Numbered from the stretch's first letter, positions 1-11,275 are shown. The stretch: DNA of 64,000 nt from Petrosia ficiformis (GCA_947044365.1 OX345641.1:5605847-5669846); one strand, 5' to 3'. The notes: generated by a model not told the origin, from the sequence alone. Translations and numbers: made by a program.

Positions 1-63
1 TTATTTAAACGAGCAATATTCAAAAAGAATCGGAGACTTGAGAGAAAAGTACTGATTGTATTT

Positions 64-205
64 GTTGTACTGGTTATACTAGTTATACTGGTTATACTGG
101 TTATACTAGTTGTTACTGGTTATACTGGTTGCACTAGTTGTATTGATTGTACTGGTTATACTGGTCTTACTGGTTATACTGGTTATACTGGTTGTACTGT
201 TTGTA
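64..205. repeat. 9-bp minisatellite (GGTTATACT type)
   Basis: The stretch is made of degenerate tandem 9-mers, mostly GGTTATACT, with variants such as AGTTATACT, GGTTGTACT and GGTTGCACT. An open frame on the minus strand through it gives a Ser/Thr/Ile-rich low-complexity peptide. I read that as a by-product of the repeat and not as a gene. Confidence 0.85.
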
Positions 206-514
206 ACATTACATGTATGTGTACATGTAAACTGATCTCCATAATTAACGAGCACCGTCGGGACCCTTGCCTTTGTGGCAAAGTAATACAAACTATAATC
301 CTTTTTATGGCCCGTAGGGCCATCCCTATAATTGCTTTCCACGGGGTTTAATGTATATATATTATATGTTTGTGTCACTTGCGCGACTATGCGTTGTATA
401 CGTAGTTAAGGAAGTTGCATCATTCCCGGGGGCTCGGTCAATTAATGGGCTTGGCGCGCAAAAGAACGCGCGTTCTAGGCTCTTCGAGCTACAGACAAGA
501 CAGGAAGATTCAGA

Positions 515-735
515 AACTGCTAATAACTGTTGTTTATAGCAGAGAAACAGTATAAATATTATGCAAGAATCTTTAAAAAGTAAGTATAATAAGTTGTTAA
601 GTTTCAGATATAAGGAAGTCATCATTTAGAACCTTGTAGGAATACTTCAGTCAGTTCATCAAAGATCTGTGTACTTAGACTGCAATCAGGCTTACACTTA
701 CTTCTTCAGGCCCCAGCTTTCGAGTACACAGAAAG
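515..735. repeat. Dispersed repeat, inverted partner at 29095-29310
   Basis: Read in reverse complement, the stretch with the words ACTTCTTCAGGCCCCAG, GTTTCTCTGC and GAAGTCATCATTTAGAAC matches 29095-29310 over about 200 bp with scattered differences. No protein is evident. It is probably a non-autonomous mobile element present twice in opposite orientation. Confidence 0.65.
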
Positions 736-1080
736 GTAGAGACACTAGTGCCATCAGCAATGCTTAATACATAGTCATCACAAAGCAAATATAGGGATGT
801 TTTTTTTCTCTATATACACTTGTTTTTAAATATAATATGCCAAAAGATTATAATTATGTATATATATATATCTCATAATGAGATTCATAGCCCATACATT
901 TCTATGGGGCGTGTAAGTTTATATTTCTCATATAAACCTCAAAATAGGTTGATATTTTAAAATATCAACCTTGTGAAACTCGACGGCGATTTCTTACGGA
1001 CTCAATGACAATCTCTTGCAGGACAATCCAAGGTATGAATCTCATTCTAAAATATATCAGATATAACATGTTTCATCTGT

Positions 1081-1181
1081 CTATATGCGTTATATAAACC
1101 TGCCAACTCGGATGATATCACCCTCGGGCTACGCCCTCGGGTGATATCTTACCTCGTGGCAGGTTTATATAACGCATATAG
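1081..1181. mobile_element. Palindromic MITE-like hairpin
   Basis: The arms CTATATGCGTTATATAAACC and GGTTTATATAACGCATATAG enclose a GC-richer centre with CCCTCGGGCTACGCCCTCGGG. Almost the whole 100 bp can fold on itself. The same design, with a GCCCTCGGGC loop, recurs at 55671-55790. There is no coding capacity. Confidence 0.7.
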
Positions 1182-2190
1182 ACCTCTGAAACATGATATA
1201 TATAACACATATATAATTATATATATACACATGTATATCATTGCTCACTGATTTGTAGGGTTATATAATAATGAGAACATTTACTTCAGATGGTTCATAT
1301 AAAACATATAAAGTAATAAAATTGCACTGGCATGTTAGTTTTTATAATAATACAATAATAGTTATATAATTATATAAACTAACATGTCAGTACTTATTAC
1401 TTTATAACTGAAAGATTTTAGTATGATTATACTAGTCTCTTCCTTGTCTATACTATAAGTCTTACATTTTAGTCTCTGTTTTATCTCAAAAAAAGAAAGA
1501 TCTTCAATTAGTCTTGTGAAATGTGCTATAAAGAGAGCCTAGAGCACTAAGACAGGTCCTCAAAAGTCAAAACTGCTGAAGTTCGAGTCACGTGCACAGC
1601 ACATGACTTAAAATTTTGAAATAGGCGGAGCCTGAAAGTAATGGAATTCTTGGAGCCAGTGCTCGATGTTGTACTAACCACTACCCAAGTTTTGTTTGCT
1701 TTTATGTAGTGCTTTACTAGCGATAGTCATGATACAGGAGTATTTATGTTTTAATGTGTCTAGATGTTCCCAAGAGTCTTCTCGAGTCTGGAAACAGTAA
1801 CCGTGAGGTATAAAAATTGTGATTATTTTAAAAGGGAAGGGTTTCACCAAAAGCCTGTTGATACTTTTGATCCTTGTATAATTTGAAGTCTTCCCGTATC
1901 TAGTTTGAGCCACCTGTGTTGGTAGGTTTTGCAAAATTTTGCGAACACACACACAGACACACAATATGATTACTGTACCCTTCCACCTACGCTTCGCAGC
2001 GAGGGTAATTAAAGAGTAGATTAAAATTTAATAGAAGTGATAATTTAAATTAATTGAAGTGATAATTCAGTAAATACTAGACTAATCTACACTACAGTGC
2101 ATAATGAATCTAGAGTAGACAATGTACATGTATTTACATGTACATACAATTAAATATTTGAATGAAGGAATTGTGTTCTACATTATATAG

Positions 2191-2857
2191 ATATCAGGAA
2201 TATGCTGAGAAGAATAACATTGAAGTAGCTAAGTTTTATAGGACAAAGAAATTCATTGAATATAAAGGTACAGTACTAGTGTTATCCCTAGAGCATGTTA
2301 AAACATACAATATTATGTACATGTACAAGTTAAGAGTCATGTAGATTGTTAATGGAGGGGTGTTGAAATTAAGTGAGGATAATCAGTTGGTGCCTAAACT
2401 ATTCTTGACACCACGCATGCTTCCATTTTTAATAATGGAAGTATGAAACTACTTGGCAATTAATTGAGGGAGGTAAAAAAGTAGACTTATAATGACAGAT
2501 TGTATTAAATGCACTTGCACTGGAATCACTACTACTGCTTGCCATGTTAGCTAGACATGAAATGCCACGTGATAATATACATATACATGTAGTTAGCTCA
2601 ACCCTAAGATGGGGTGAGATTAAGAAGCAACTTAAAAATAATACACATGTATCATACGTATGTATATGTTATTGATGTGTTGACTACAGGTCTAAAAACA
2701 CATGGAGGTGGAATTAAAAAATTTTCGGAGGAAGCAAACGACTATAAGGTACGTTTACATGTATGTTATACACATGTATGAGTATATTTAAATTTTGAAT
2801 ACTACAGTATAATCATATGCACAAATACATGTATGATGAGGATTATATTAAATTTTC

Positions 2858-2912
<55 letters not shown>

Positions 2913-5900
2913 TCTCTCTCTCTTTCTTTCTTTCTCCCCTCAGGCCATGGAAAGAATGTGTAACCTGATCTATGAGTGTGTAGCATTCACTTTAGATGGA
3001 TATGTATTTTCAAATATCGGTGTTAAAAGTACATGGCACAAGTTTTCTGGTACTTTCTATGTTGCTGATATGGATGTGTGCAAAGCAGGGTACACAACTT
3101 GTTATGGAAATTACACATGCACATATTTAGGTGTGTTATATAACCAATTAACATGATATTTATACTATTTCAAGCTTACGTATAGCCAAGGTTTCATATA
3201 GCAAGGAGGGAATGTGGGATTATCCCCACCCCTCCCTCTACTTGAATTACACTACATTTCAGACCAAATGTGACTGGATTTGTAAAAACCATCCTTATTT
3301 GATAAAATTTCAAAATTGAGTTTTATATTACCTGAATAGAATTAGCTCTAGAATGATATATGATACATCACAATGAAGCAAAAGACAAAGCTACAGCAAG
3401 GGATTAAACCACTGTAGTCATAAATCCTTTATTTTGAGAATATAAAAATTAAGTCCATTTTTGTATCAGTAATCATTAAAAATTTATTTAGCAGTGGCTA
3501 GTGAACCACAGAAAGGTCTCTAAACCTCTCTGAAGGTATGACTGGATAGGTGAGATGTTAGTGAGACTTTTTATTAGAGCTGGAAAACAGTGATCACCTG
3601 AGTAATCTATAACTAACTGTCTAATAATTATTCCATAATTGTGGTTATAAAAATCCGGTCACAGATGTATTTTAACATGTAACAACATCTCAACTAGTAG
3701 TCTTATGGGGCTACCAGAAACAATCCCAGATGGCCTAAATGTGGAAAAAGCTTTGCGTCATCGACTTTCCCCTTCCCTAACACAAAATGCCCTCTCAACT
3801 ACTATATACCTATATCAACAGCTAGTAACACTATAACCAGTGAAGACTCTAAAGTGCCAGTGCCTAAAGTGTAGCCATTACCCAAATGACAAGTGATACA
3901 TGTACTATAGGTATAGTCTCGCGAGCCAGACTCCACCCCTTTTTGAGATCAGACAGCGGGGAAGGAGTCTGGTGTCATCCTCTACACGCGCTTGTGCAAG
4001 GCAGAGGAATCTGTGACTCCAATCAGATTGAAGTATTCTTAGTCACGCCTATTTATGCCCACGCATTATAGATGGAAAGAGTGGCTTGTAGAAGATTCAG
4101 CTTGATCTTTCATTAGTGCTTTCAGTGGATACACTACAACAACAATAGAGGAAAGTTTCTCGCACTTCATTGCATTGTCAAAAACTAGAGGCAGACATCC
4201 ATAGACTAGACTTTTACCACCAGTAGGAAGAGGCACAAAAACATCTCTGCCTGATACAAACTGTACTACAGCATCCTGTTTTAGTTCACTGTATCCAAGG
4301 GAGAGAACAGCTTGCTGCAAAATATTCTCTATTTCAACAGCAGACAAAGTTGCCACTCTTTCCATCTATGATGCATGGGCATAAATAGGTGTGACTAAGA
4401 ATACTGCAATCTGATTGGAGCTAGCGACAGATTCCTGCTGCCTTGCACAAGCGCGTATAAAGGATGACACTAGACTCCTTCCCCGCCGTCCGATCTCAAA
4501 AAGGGGTGGAGTCTGGCTCGCGAGACTGCCGTAGGTAGTGATCATGCTTTCACATTTAGACCCTATGAGGTTGTTTCTGGTGGTCCATGAAGACTTGTAG
4601 TTGAAAAGTTGTTGCATGTTGAAATGCATTTGGTCTAAAACTATTAAACTTGGATGCATGGCTGGATGCTACTCTAATCAGCTTTTTCAGGTTATTTATT
4701 GACCTTTGTAGTTTTCAGATGATGGTTTCATTTAGTGGTAGGGGTTAGGTGGAGGGGTATTCTTTCCTTGCTAGAGCCTTGACCTGCTTGACAAACTTTC
4801 TGAATGAAGTCTTGTTAGAAACATACATGTATAGCAGTTATATGTGGAAGTGGTACATGTAAATGTGGTTTTAGATTTGAAAAAAGGGAAAATAATATGT
4901 GTCCTTCCTTGAGAAGTGATTAAAAGTGGGTGGTTACTAAGCTAGGTAGTAAACTATTAGCAATGTTATCCAACTTATAGTTTATTATTCTGCTAGCTTT
5001 AATGACACTATCACATGATGGAAGGATCAAGAAGACCTTACATTTGTGTACATGCTTCCTTATATGCTGTGTATATACTGTATAATTATACATGTATATG
5101 TACATGTGTATTAAATTAGTTGTGATTATGTTTCTGTTTATTTATCAGGTCCAAGTCAGTACAAGTGTGAGTGTGCTAAAGGTTGGGGACCTGTTAAGAG
5201 TGACTTCTGTGTTGAATTGTAAGATTTAATGTAATATACATGTACATATACTATATGTACATAAGGCTGGGACAAATGGTCAATATCTAACTCAAAGCTT
5301 TGTTAAGAACAGCTTTGAAGGATTCGAAGATTCGCATGTTTTTTTATCAATGTTGCTCTCACCTGGATTGGCTATAGAAAGCCTCCAAACATGATTACTA
5401 CTTTATGACAAGTAACTAGTCTTGTTCCTGTCACTGTTTCTTCTTGGATTTAGCATAACCCTAAAGGGGCCATGGCAGCTTCAAAGGGAGAACTTAGATT
5501 CGAATGTGCAGCAAAAGAACGAACGTTTGAATATTCAAAGCTATTTCTCAGCCCTAATATACATTGTAGTGTTGCACTGATTCATAAATTTGCCGATATT
5601 CCGATACACAGATATTTATTTCCAAATACTGCAGATACAGATGTTTTTTATATAATTATAATCAAACAAAGATTAATGAATCAACAAGTGAAAATGAAGA
5701 TATAATAAGTGATTTGGTTTGTTTTTGTTATTAGTAATTAACTAATTATACATAAATGTGCTAGATCTTAAAGTCCAAGTTGTTCTTGATGAACAAAAGG
5801 GTTTCTCTTCGACATCTTTTCACACGTCGCTTCCCGTAAAACGTAAGTGCTACGTACATGTGCAAATTATTATCATGGGTTGAACACTGCAATTTCAAAC

Positions 5901-8900
5901 ACTCGCCTTTCCCGCAACTAATGAAACATGAATTTGTTATCTACAGCTTTCTTAGAAGGTCCTCTGTCAAACAAAGTGAGTTAAAAGTCTGTGTCATTTA
6001 AAATGTGGAAGTTACATGAGCGAGTATCGATGTGGGCGTTGGCCTTGGAATTACTATGCATTGAACAGTTCGCCATACTCTCTTCCTGCTAATAGCGAAA
6101 CATAAATTTTAAATGCATAGCTTGTCTAACAACTCACCTTTCCAACAAAGTAAGTTTGAATCCAAAGTTTTACAAAATGTGAGCGTTATAAAGGTAACAA
6201 GAAGTACATGTTAACACCCCGCCCAACATTTTTTGGTAATTAACTTGAATTTAATTTTGTGACTTAAAGGGTTAAAAATAATGTGTCGAAAAATTAAAAG
6301 CTTATCCAGCGCCGATATGCGAATATCGGCAGATACAGATTATATATCGGCTTATCAGTGCAACACTAATATATGTACATGTAGTATACATATACTACAT
6401 GTACATGTATTTTATGTTTACTACATGTACATGTACTGTAGTTGAGTACAATTATGATTAACTAAAAGATCATATGGAATTGCATGTATTTTTGTATGTA
6501 CACATGTACATGTATATGTGTAATTGTTATTCACATTTGTAAATCAAGCTCTCCAAGAACAATATTCACAACACTTCCTTACTGTCTCAGGTTTCCTGTG
6601 TTGTTTAAATAATTCAGCTGTACATGTACACCGTATGTGTAGATCATGTAATTACCTTACTACATACCATGCTAGAAATACAGTAGTGACAGTATATTAT
6701 TGTACTGTGTGTGTGGTATCGTTTTATTAAACATGTACATGTAGATTACACATGCACATGTACATGTATATTATTCATAACGAGTTCAATTCTTTTTTTT
6801 CATAGATATTCTCCAGGGAAGAAAACTCAGATTGAAAAGGAGCACGAGATTGTTGATCTCATTGATGGTAGGAATTGGACTGAATTCAAAGGAGATGGCA
6901 AATTTTATCGTTTTGAGGTACACTATAAAAATAAAACATGTACAGTATAATTCAAATACATTGTTGTCTCATAAACTGGTACAAAATTAGTGGCACTTGT
7001 AGTAGTGAAGCTAATCTAAAAGTACATACCGTATAGCCAGAAATATTTGGAGAGAAAAAACTTTGGTGGTTTGGCAGTGTAAACTTAAATTTGTCAATAT
7101 TAAATCCATAAAATTAAAATTATGGTACAAAGCCACATGCGATCATCACCATGTTGAAGTACTTCAAAAAAGAAACGATACTGCCTAATGAGAACGACTA
7201 TACTCTTCTATCTGCAAAGGAGCTCAAGGCAGTCAACAAGAAGGCCCAGCAGTGCCATAACATAGAGGTTAGTGGAAGTTGAGGTAGATGCCCAACAACA
7301 ACACCTCTCCTTAGCGCAGCTACAGCATATCAATCAAAATCATTGTCTCCTTCTCTTCTGCACTCCCTAGTGTTGGTGTCCATGCATTCTTGTTGACACG
7401 ATGGCCATGTATACATATACAGCTGGTCGTATCGAAAGTGCTTGCATGCTTTGCTCACGAAGCTGCTTCAACAACAGTGGTAGTTCACCAGATTGTCACT
7501 TATAGCACACTTGACAGTGCATTTTGCGTTTCAGTGTAGCACTTGGGTGGTCAATATCGGTGTCATTTACACAACTCACCTTTGGCTTGCGCATTATGTA
7601 AACTCACCCTTTATTGACCCACCCTCATGCTACATTAAAACACGTAATCACAGTAAAGTGTTATAAGTTATAACTACAGTATTACCTTTTCATTCCTATA
7701 GCACAAATATTTTTTTTATGGTGCTGTTGCATTCTATCCCGATGCAAAAGGTGACGTAGAGAAACTTAAAAAAGCTTGCGAAGATACTTATCATTGCATG
7801 GGATTTACTACTAATGGAGAATTGAAGAGAATTATATATCATTATGAAGATTGGAAGTCACATTCATCTATTGATGTCTATGTTCGTGGTTAGTTATAAT
7901 TGTTGTTGTGTACTAGTGTTATTGTATTATAGCATAATTATTAGTTTTAGTTATACTTATAGTTCTACTATCCATAATGAATAGCTTGAGTATTAGTTCA
8001 AGTAATTAATAATTGTAGTTATTCACCTTTGAGTAACCACTTCAGTGTAAAGAACCAATTCATTCCACTAAGAGCATGTCAACTCCAAAGGAAGAGAGGG
8101 CATTAAACAAACCACTTCCATATAACCCTACATAAGTACTTACACCACTATAAAACGAAATACAAAGAGCTGTACTTATGTAGGGTTATATGGAAGTGGT
8201 TTGTTTAATTTTGGGTCCCACCTAACCTTGTTTGCATGATTTTTGGGTTTTGACATCCCTACATCTTCTTCCATTTTTATTGGAAATGTTTTTTTATTAT
8301 TCTTGTATGTATTTGTTATTGAGCATTTCACCACTTGATAGTCTAATGTCTCTTTATCTCATTCTCACAGTCACATAATTTAATTTTATATTATGTACCT
8401 AATGTTATTTTCATATTTGTCACAAGTACCTGATTATACATGACGGTGTATTTACATGTACAAACAGTATATGTCAATATAAGGTCACCATATAGTAACA
8501 GTAATTACATGTACTTTAGTTCTACTGTCAGTATAGTATAGTAATTACTGTATCACTACTGTGTTGTGGTGACTTTTTATTGACTTGTACTGTATATGTA
8601 TTAACTGTATACTAGTTAGATTTTAATCTATAGCACTGTAAAGAACTGTTCAATCTTCAATGTTCAAAACTATTAATAATTATTACTTCAGTTCTTCATC
8701 AATTTTCAATTTAATTGCTATCTGTTAGTCCTGAGCTAAAATAAGGCATGAGGCCCTTGACATTATGCTTCCATGAATTACAAATAAAATTGCAGATGTC
8801 ATCTTCTTTATCATTCCACAGATGTTGATTATTGTACTATCAATCCTCTTGGGTGTACTCGTGGAAAAAAGTGTTATCGTGATTCTCCAGGAAAATATGC

Positions 8901-8910
8901 ATGTAAATAG
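2191..8910 (+). CDS. Secreted-type protein with two PAN-like/EGF-like modules (5' partial, 6 exons)
   Basis: The exons I infer are 2191-2267, 2690-2748, 2944-3130, 5149-5218, 6806-6917, 7702-7888 and 8822-8910. All have GT/AG borders and matching phases. Module 1 has a C-x6-C pair (CNLIYEC) followed by AFTLDG, and then an EGF-like part (DVCKAGYTTC...TC, completed across the intron by YKCECAKGWG and DFC). Module 2 repeats the pattern: CEDTYHC, GFTTNG, and then CTINPLGC...KKC...YAC. This layout resembles PAN/apple plus EGF adhesion or lectin-like ectodomains, which act outside the cell by binding protein or sugar. The ligand is unknown. TAA at 5219-5223 is not a stop, because GTAAGA there is a splice donor that restores the frame at 6806. 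The last EGF-like part stops right after its final YACK, two cysteines short, so it is truncated or another exon was missed. An ATG at 2162 is in frame but gives no signal peptide, and an acceptor at 2190 mirrors the one before 6806. I therefore prefer an internal exon, with the true start upstream. Confidence 0.62.
2861..2940 (+). repeat. (CT)n microsatellite forming the polypyrimidine tract of an acceptor
   Basis: About 75 bases of nearly pure CT dinucleotide, ending in TTTCTTTCTTTCTCCCCTCAG, lead straight into the exon at 2944. The repeat therefore serves as the pyrimidine tract of that 3' splice site. Its length is likely to vary between individuals. Confidence 0.85.
3131..3913. other. 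Intron of the PAN/EGF gene, no further exon seen
   Basis: This is AT-rich intron sequence between the exons ending at 3130 and starting at 5149. I find no coding or repeat feature before the MULE-like element at 3914. Confidence 0.5.
3914..4528. mobile_element. Pack-MULE-like element with captured RecQ helicase fragment, copy 1
   Basis: The termini TAGTCTCGCGAGCCAGACTC (left) and its reverse complement, with one mismatch (right), begin inverted repeats about 160 bp long. The flanks are CTATAGGTA (3905-3913) and CCGTAGGTA (4529-4537), a 9-bp target duplication with 7 of 9 matches. Long terminal inverted repeats plus a 9-bp duplication are the marks of Mutator-like elements. The interior is filled by a minus-strand RecQ-like fragment instead of a transposase, so the element is non-autonomous. 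It sits in an intron of the PAN/EGF gene. Confidence 0.72.
4066..4365 (-). pseudogene. RecQ-like DNA helicase N-terminal fragment inside the element
   Basis: This 99-residue open frame reads like the start of a RecQ-type SF2 helicase. It has the Q-motif region (LGYSELKQDAVVQF), a Walker A loop (LPTGGKSL, one glycine shorter than the usual PTGGGKS) and the motif Ia-like YPLKALMKDQAE. It then stops. The DEAH box, motifs III-VI, RQC and HRDC regions are absent. The ends of the frame coincide with the inner edges of the inverted repeats, so only this piece was captured. With a shortened P-loop and no second RecA lobe it cannot be an active helicase. A similar but distinct fragment lies at 30036-30275. 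Confidence 0.72.
4529..5148. other. Intron sequence right of the MULE-like element
   Basis: This is AT-rich intron of the PAN/EGF gene with TACATGTA-type motifs. No gene or repeat family was recognised before the EGF-like exon at 5149. Confidence 0.5.
5567..6368. mobile_element. Non-autonomous hAT-like element (TAGTGTTGCACTGAT ends)
   Basis: The left end TAGTGTTGCACTGAT is matched exactly by its reverse complement at 6354-6368. Both ends carry subterminal GCCGATATnC motifs. The GTTGCAC core is typical of hAT termini. The putative 8-bp flanks (ATACATTG and ATATATGT) agree at only 5 of 8 positions, so the target duplication is eroded or the end is off by a base. The 0.8-kb interior has no transposase. 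Similar CCGATAT/GATACAG motifs lie beside the BED-finger hAT fragment near 61520-61600. Confidence 0.6.
7151..7267 (+). other. Exon-like 39-codon frame, possible transposon-derived first exon
   Basis: ATG at 7151 opens a frame starting MLKYFKKETILPNENDYTLL, in sequence more GC-rich than its surroundings. It ends at the donor-like GAG|GTTAGT (7268). The pattern M-L-x-Y-F-K near a LP motif resembles first exons of transposon-derived ORFs that I recall from sponge genomes, so that link is weak recollection. It lies in the intron between 6917 and 7702 of the PAN/EGF gene, next to the palindromic element at 7500. No continuation was found. Confidence 0.3.
7500..7666. mobile_element. Palindromic MITE, family J, copy 1
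   Basis: The arms (GCACACTTGACAGTGC... on the left, ...CACAGTAAAGTGTTATAAG on the right) pair around a centre with CACCTTTGGCTTGCGCATTA. Homology to 63140-63386 also covers the preceding GAAGCTGCTTCAACAACAGT stretch. It has no coding capacity and lies in an intron. Confidence 0.7.
8102..8209. mobile_element. Palindromic MITE, family F, copy 1
   Basis: The left arm ATTAAACAAACCACTTCCAT continues to ACCCTACATAAGTAC. The right arm is its exact reverse complement, about 38 bp each. Each end contains TTAA (ATTAAAC and GTTTAAT), so a TTAA target is possible. Sequence to the right up to about 8290 is shared with copy 2. Confidence 0.82.
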
Positions 8911-9540
8911 TTTCATGTACATGATGAGAATTGGTTTATTTTTTAGGAACCATCTCATAATATTATGTTTCATTAATAGTCTTAAACAATTTAATTAACA
9001 GTGGTATTAGCATTATTGACCAGTATTTTTCATGACTTACCTGTATTATACTATCATTACACAAAATAATTGTGCATAAATCTTTTCCAAAAATAGTCTA
9101 TTTAAGGACGTGTAGAATGAACTTGAATTGGATAAGCTGAAGTGTTTAGATTAATTGTCCCATGCCAAATAAACTACATGTGTTACTTAACATTGCATGG
9201 CAATAAGAATTATGAAGAGGTGAATTTTGTAGCATCACTTTCCTAGTCCTGATACGTTTTAATACATGTTCAGACTACAAGTCACAAAAGATATATATAA
9301 CAAAATCACTGCATGGTTACTAGTTACAACAATGCGTCAATGAATTTGGCAGAATGTACATATTTTATTATGAACAGTCTAGCTTATGAAATATTAAGTG
9401 GAGATGGCTACATTCTTTGTCGCTGCTTAGAATAGAATAACAGTTTACTAATAAATCTTCAGAACTCTGATGTTATACTCAAGTGTATACTATACAATGT
9501 AAAACATAATATTGTGTCATCACATGATTACTACTAGGCA
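8911..9540. other. Gap without recognisable gene
   Basis: AT-rich sequence follows the last PAN/EGF exon. I see no exon, repeat family or clear polyadenylation site that I would assign to the gene. Confidence 0.5.
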
Positions 9541-10150
9541 GACATTATTCAGTAAACACGTCAGGCTTTCTGTCTACTACTATTGAAGTTACTGATACAT
9601 GCAATATCAGTAACTTCAACTGGATTTGATTTTGTGTATGTGTGTCATTTCCAGAATAAACCATGGACAATCTGAATATATACATGTATATATCAGATTG
9701 TTTCGACCTATTGGGTCTCATCAGCATGGTGTAGCCCAATTTCACAATTCAATACATTGCTACATCGGACAGAGTGACACATATTGTATGTTATAATTTT
9801 GACCTCATTTTTTGAAAAAGGATCTTGCTTACCTTCAATCCCTGGCTATTCCACAATATTGCACAGGAACTCAATGAAATTTGGTCCAGGAAAAGCTATC
9901 ATTATGAATCCTATATAAAATGGCTGAATAACATGTAAATATACATGTACATGTAGGTAAGCATTTGATCTAAATGAAGGAAAAGATGCAATTATAATGT
10001 CTGATATTTACAACATGTATTAAACAAAAAATATAGAAGTTGAAACAAGCATTACACTACATACATGTATTCATATTGCTCTGGACTCCTGTATGGGAGT
10101 GGTCCCGTCCTTTCCCTAGCTAACAACAGGTAAGGAGAGTAAAGGGACCA
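9541..10150. repeat. Composite repeat family, part B, copy 1
   Basis: It begins with a short palindrome (TTGAAGTTACTGATAC...GTATC-type, AGTAACTTCAA). Next come a second inverted pair (CAATCTGAATATA / TATATCAGATTG), the word GTTTCGACCTATTGGGTCTC and a tail with AAAATGGCTGAATAACATG. Homologous blocks lie at 25520-25980, 40650-40935 and 48295-48980. In three of the four a GGAT array follows downstream. No protein is encoded. Confidence 0.8.
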
Positions 10151-10862
10151 AAATGGATGGATGGATGGGTGGGTGGATAGATAATCGATACTAAACAGTT
10201 AGACGACCTTAATTCCATGAGGCACACATTGTAACTTCCAACAGAAAGAAGAGTATTCTCATCAGGTAGAATGAATGTGATACTAAAAATGGCTTTGATG
10301 TATGCTTTATAACGATTGCCTCCAAAGCTCCTGCCAAATGAGAGAAAGAGAATTGAGGAATGTAAAGAAACATTATAATAGAACAATGTAGGAAAAATAA
10401 ATACATGTACTTTGTAATCACTATTAATCATTGCTCCAAAAATAACTGATTTCTCCAAAAGTATTTTTGCTGAGGTGTTGAACAAAATGCTATCATTCCT
10501 TGAATAATTATTTCTTACTTTCAGTCATTTTATACAGGATTCAATGATATATTGTATTCAGTTAGAGTACATGTACATGAATGATTTGTATCAAAAGCTC
10601 CTGCCAGATGAGAGAAAGAGAATTGAGGAATGTAAGGAAACATTATAATAGAACAATGTAGGAAATATAAATGCTTTGTAATCACTATTAATAACATGCC
10701 GATGACTCTCATTTCTGAAACCAACAACACACATGTAATATTATTATCACAGTATGATAGTACATGTGCACCCTCTGTACCAATGACATGGAAAACAATG
10801 GCCACCACCACATTTCATCCACCCATCTGTCCTTCCATCAATCCGTCTGCCCATCCATTCAT
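10151..10862. mobile_element. Core C flanked by inverted GGAT/ATCC arrays, copy 1
   Basis: A short GGATGG run (10152-10185) is followed by a core with CCATGAGG, CTCCTGCCAAATGAGAGAAA and TGTAATCACTATTAAT. The core contains a second partial copy of itself (10590-10810). It ends in CCACCACATTTCATCC and a CATCC-type run (10816-10862). The left run is GGAT and the right run is its complement, so the arrays form an inverted pair. Confidence 0.7.
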
Positions 10863-11208
10863 TACATCTGAAACTAATTGACATATCACATTTGATCAAA
10901 AGTCTATTATATTGTATTCAGTTAGTGTAGTCATTAGGCTTTTTAGTGACCACATTTTACTAGCTTCCTATACAAGATGGCTGAACGTAAGAAATTCCTT
11001 AAATCGCTACATTGTGTAAATACACATATGATATCATTACATTCATGCACTTGTGCATAACAAACCTACATGTACCTTCATGAACAGTTATGTATGATAA
11101 CTTTAAACAAAAAAAAACAGCTGGCTCCACTTAGATAACAATGGTATACCAGAATGATGATGCTGGAATCAATAAATGATTGACAAAAACTTCTGCAGAG
11201 TATTTCTG

Positions 11209-11275
11209 AATGGATGGATGGATGCATACAAGGAATGATGGATGTATGGATAGATGGATGGATGGATAGATCAAT
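11209..11275. repeat. Short GGAT array
   Basis: This is a degenerate GGATGGAT tetranucleotide run inside the composite repeat zone. Its minus-strand translation is the trivial HPSI repeat. Confidence 0.85.

Larger units (their letters stand above)
206..2190. other. Non-coding stretch left of the PAN/EGF gene
   Basis: I see no exon I can defend here. It holds a dispersed repeat (515-735), a hairpin (1081-1181) and AT-rich filler. The first recognised exon of the PAN/EGF gene starts at 2191 with a mid-codon (phase 2) acceptor. Earlier exons must therefore lie in this stretch unrecognised, or left of the window. Confidence 0.5.

Noticed and set aside
2162..2190. ATG at 2162 as the start of the PAN/EGF gene
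   Set aside because: It would give no signal peptide. The acceptor at 2190 has the same phase as the one before 6806. Kept only as an alternative.
5219..5223. TAA as the end of the PAN/EGF gene
   Set aside because: GTAAGA is a strong donor, and the phases match the exon at 6806, which continues the same module pattern.
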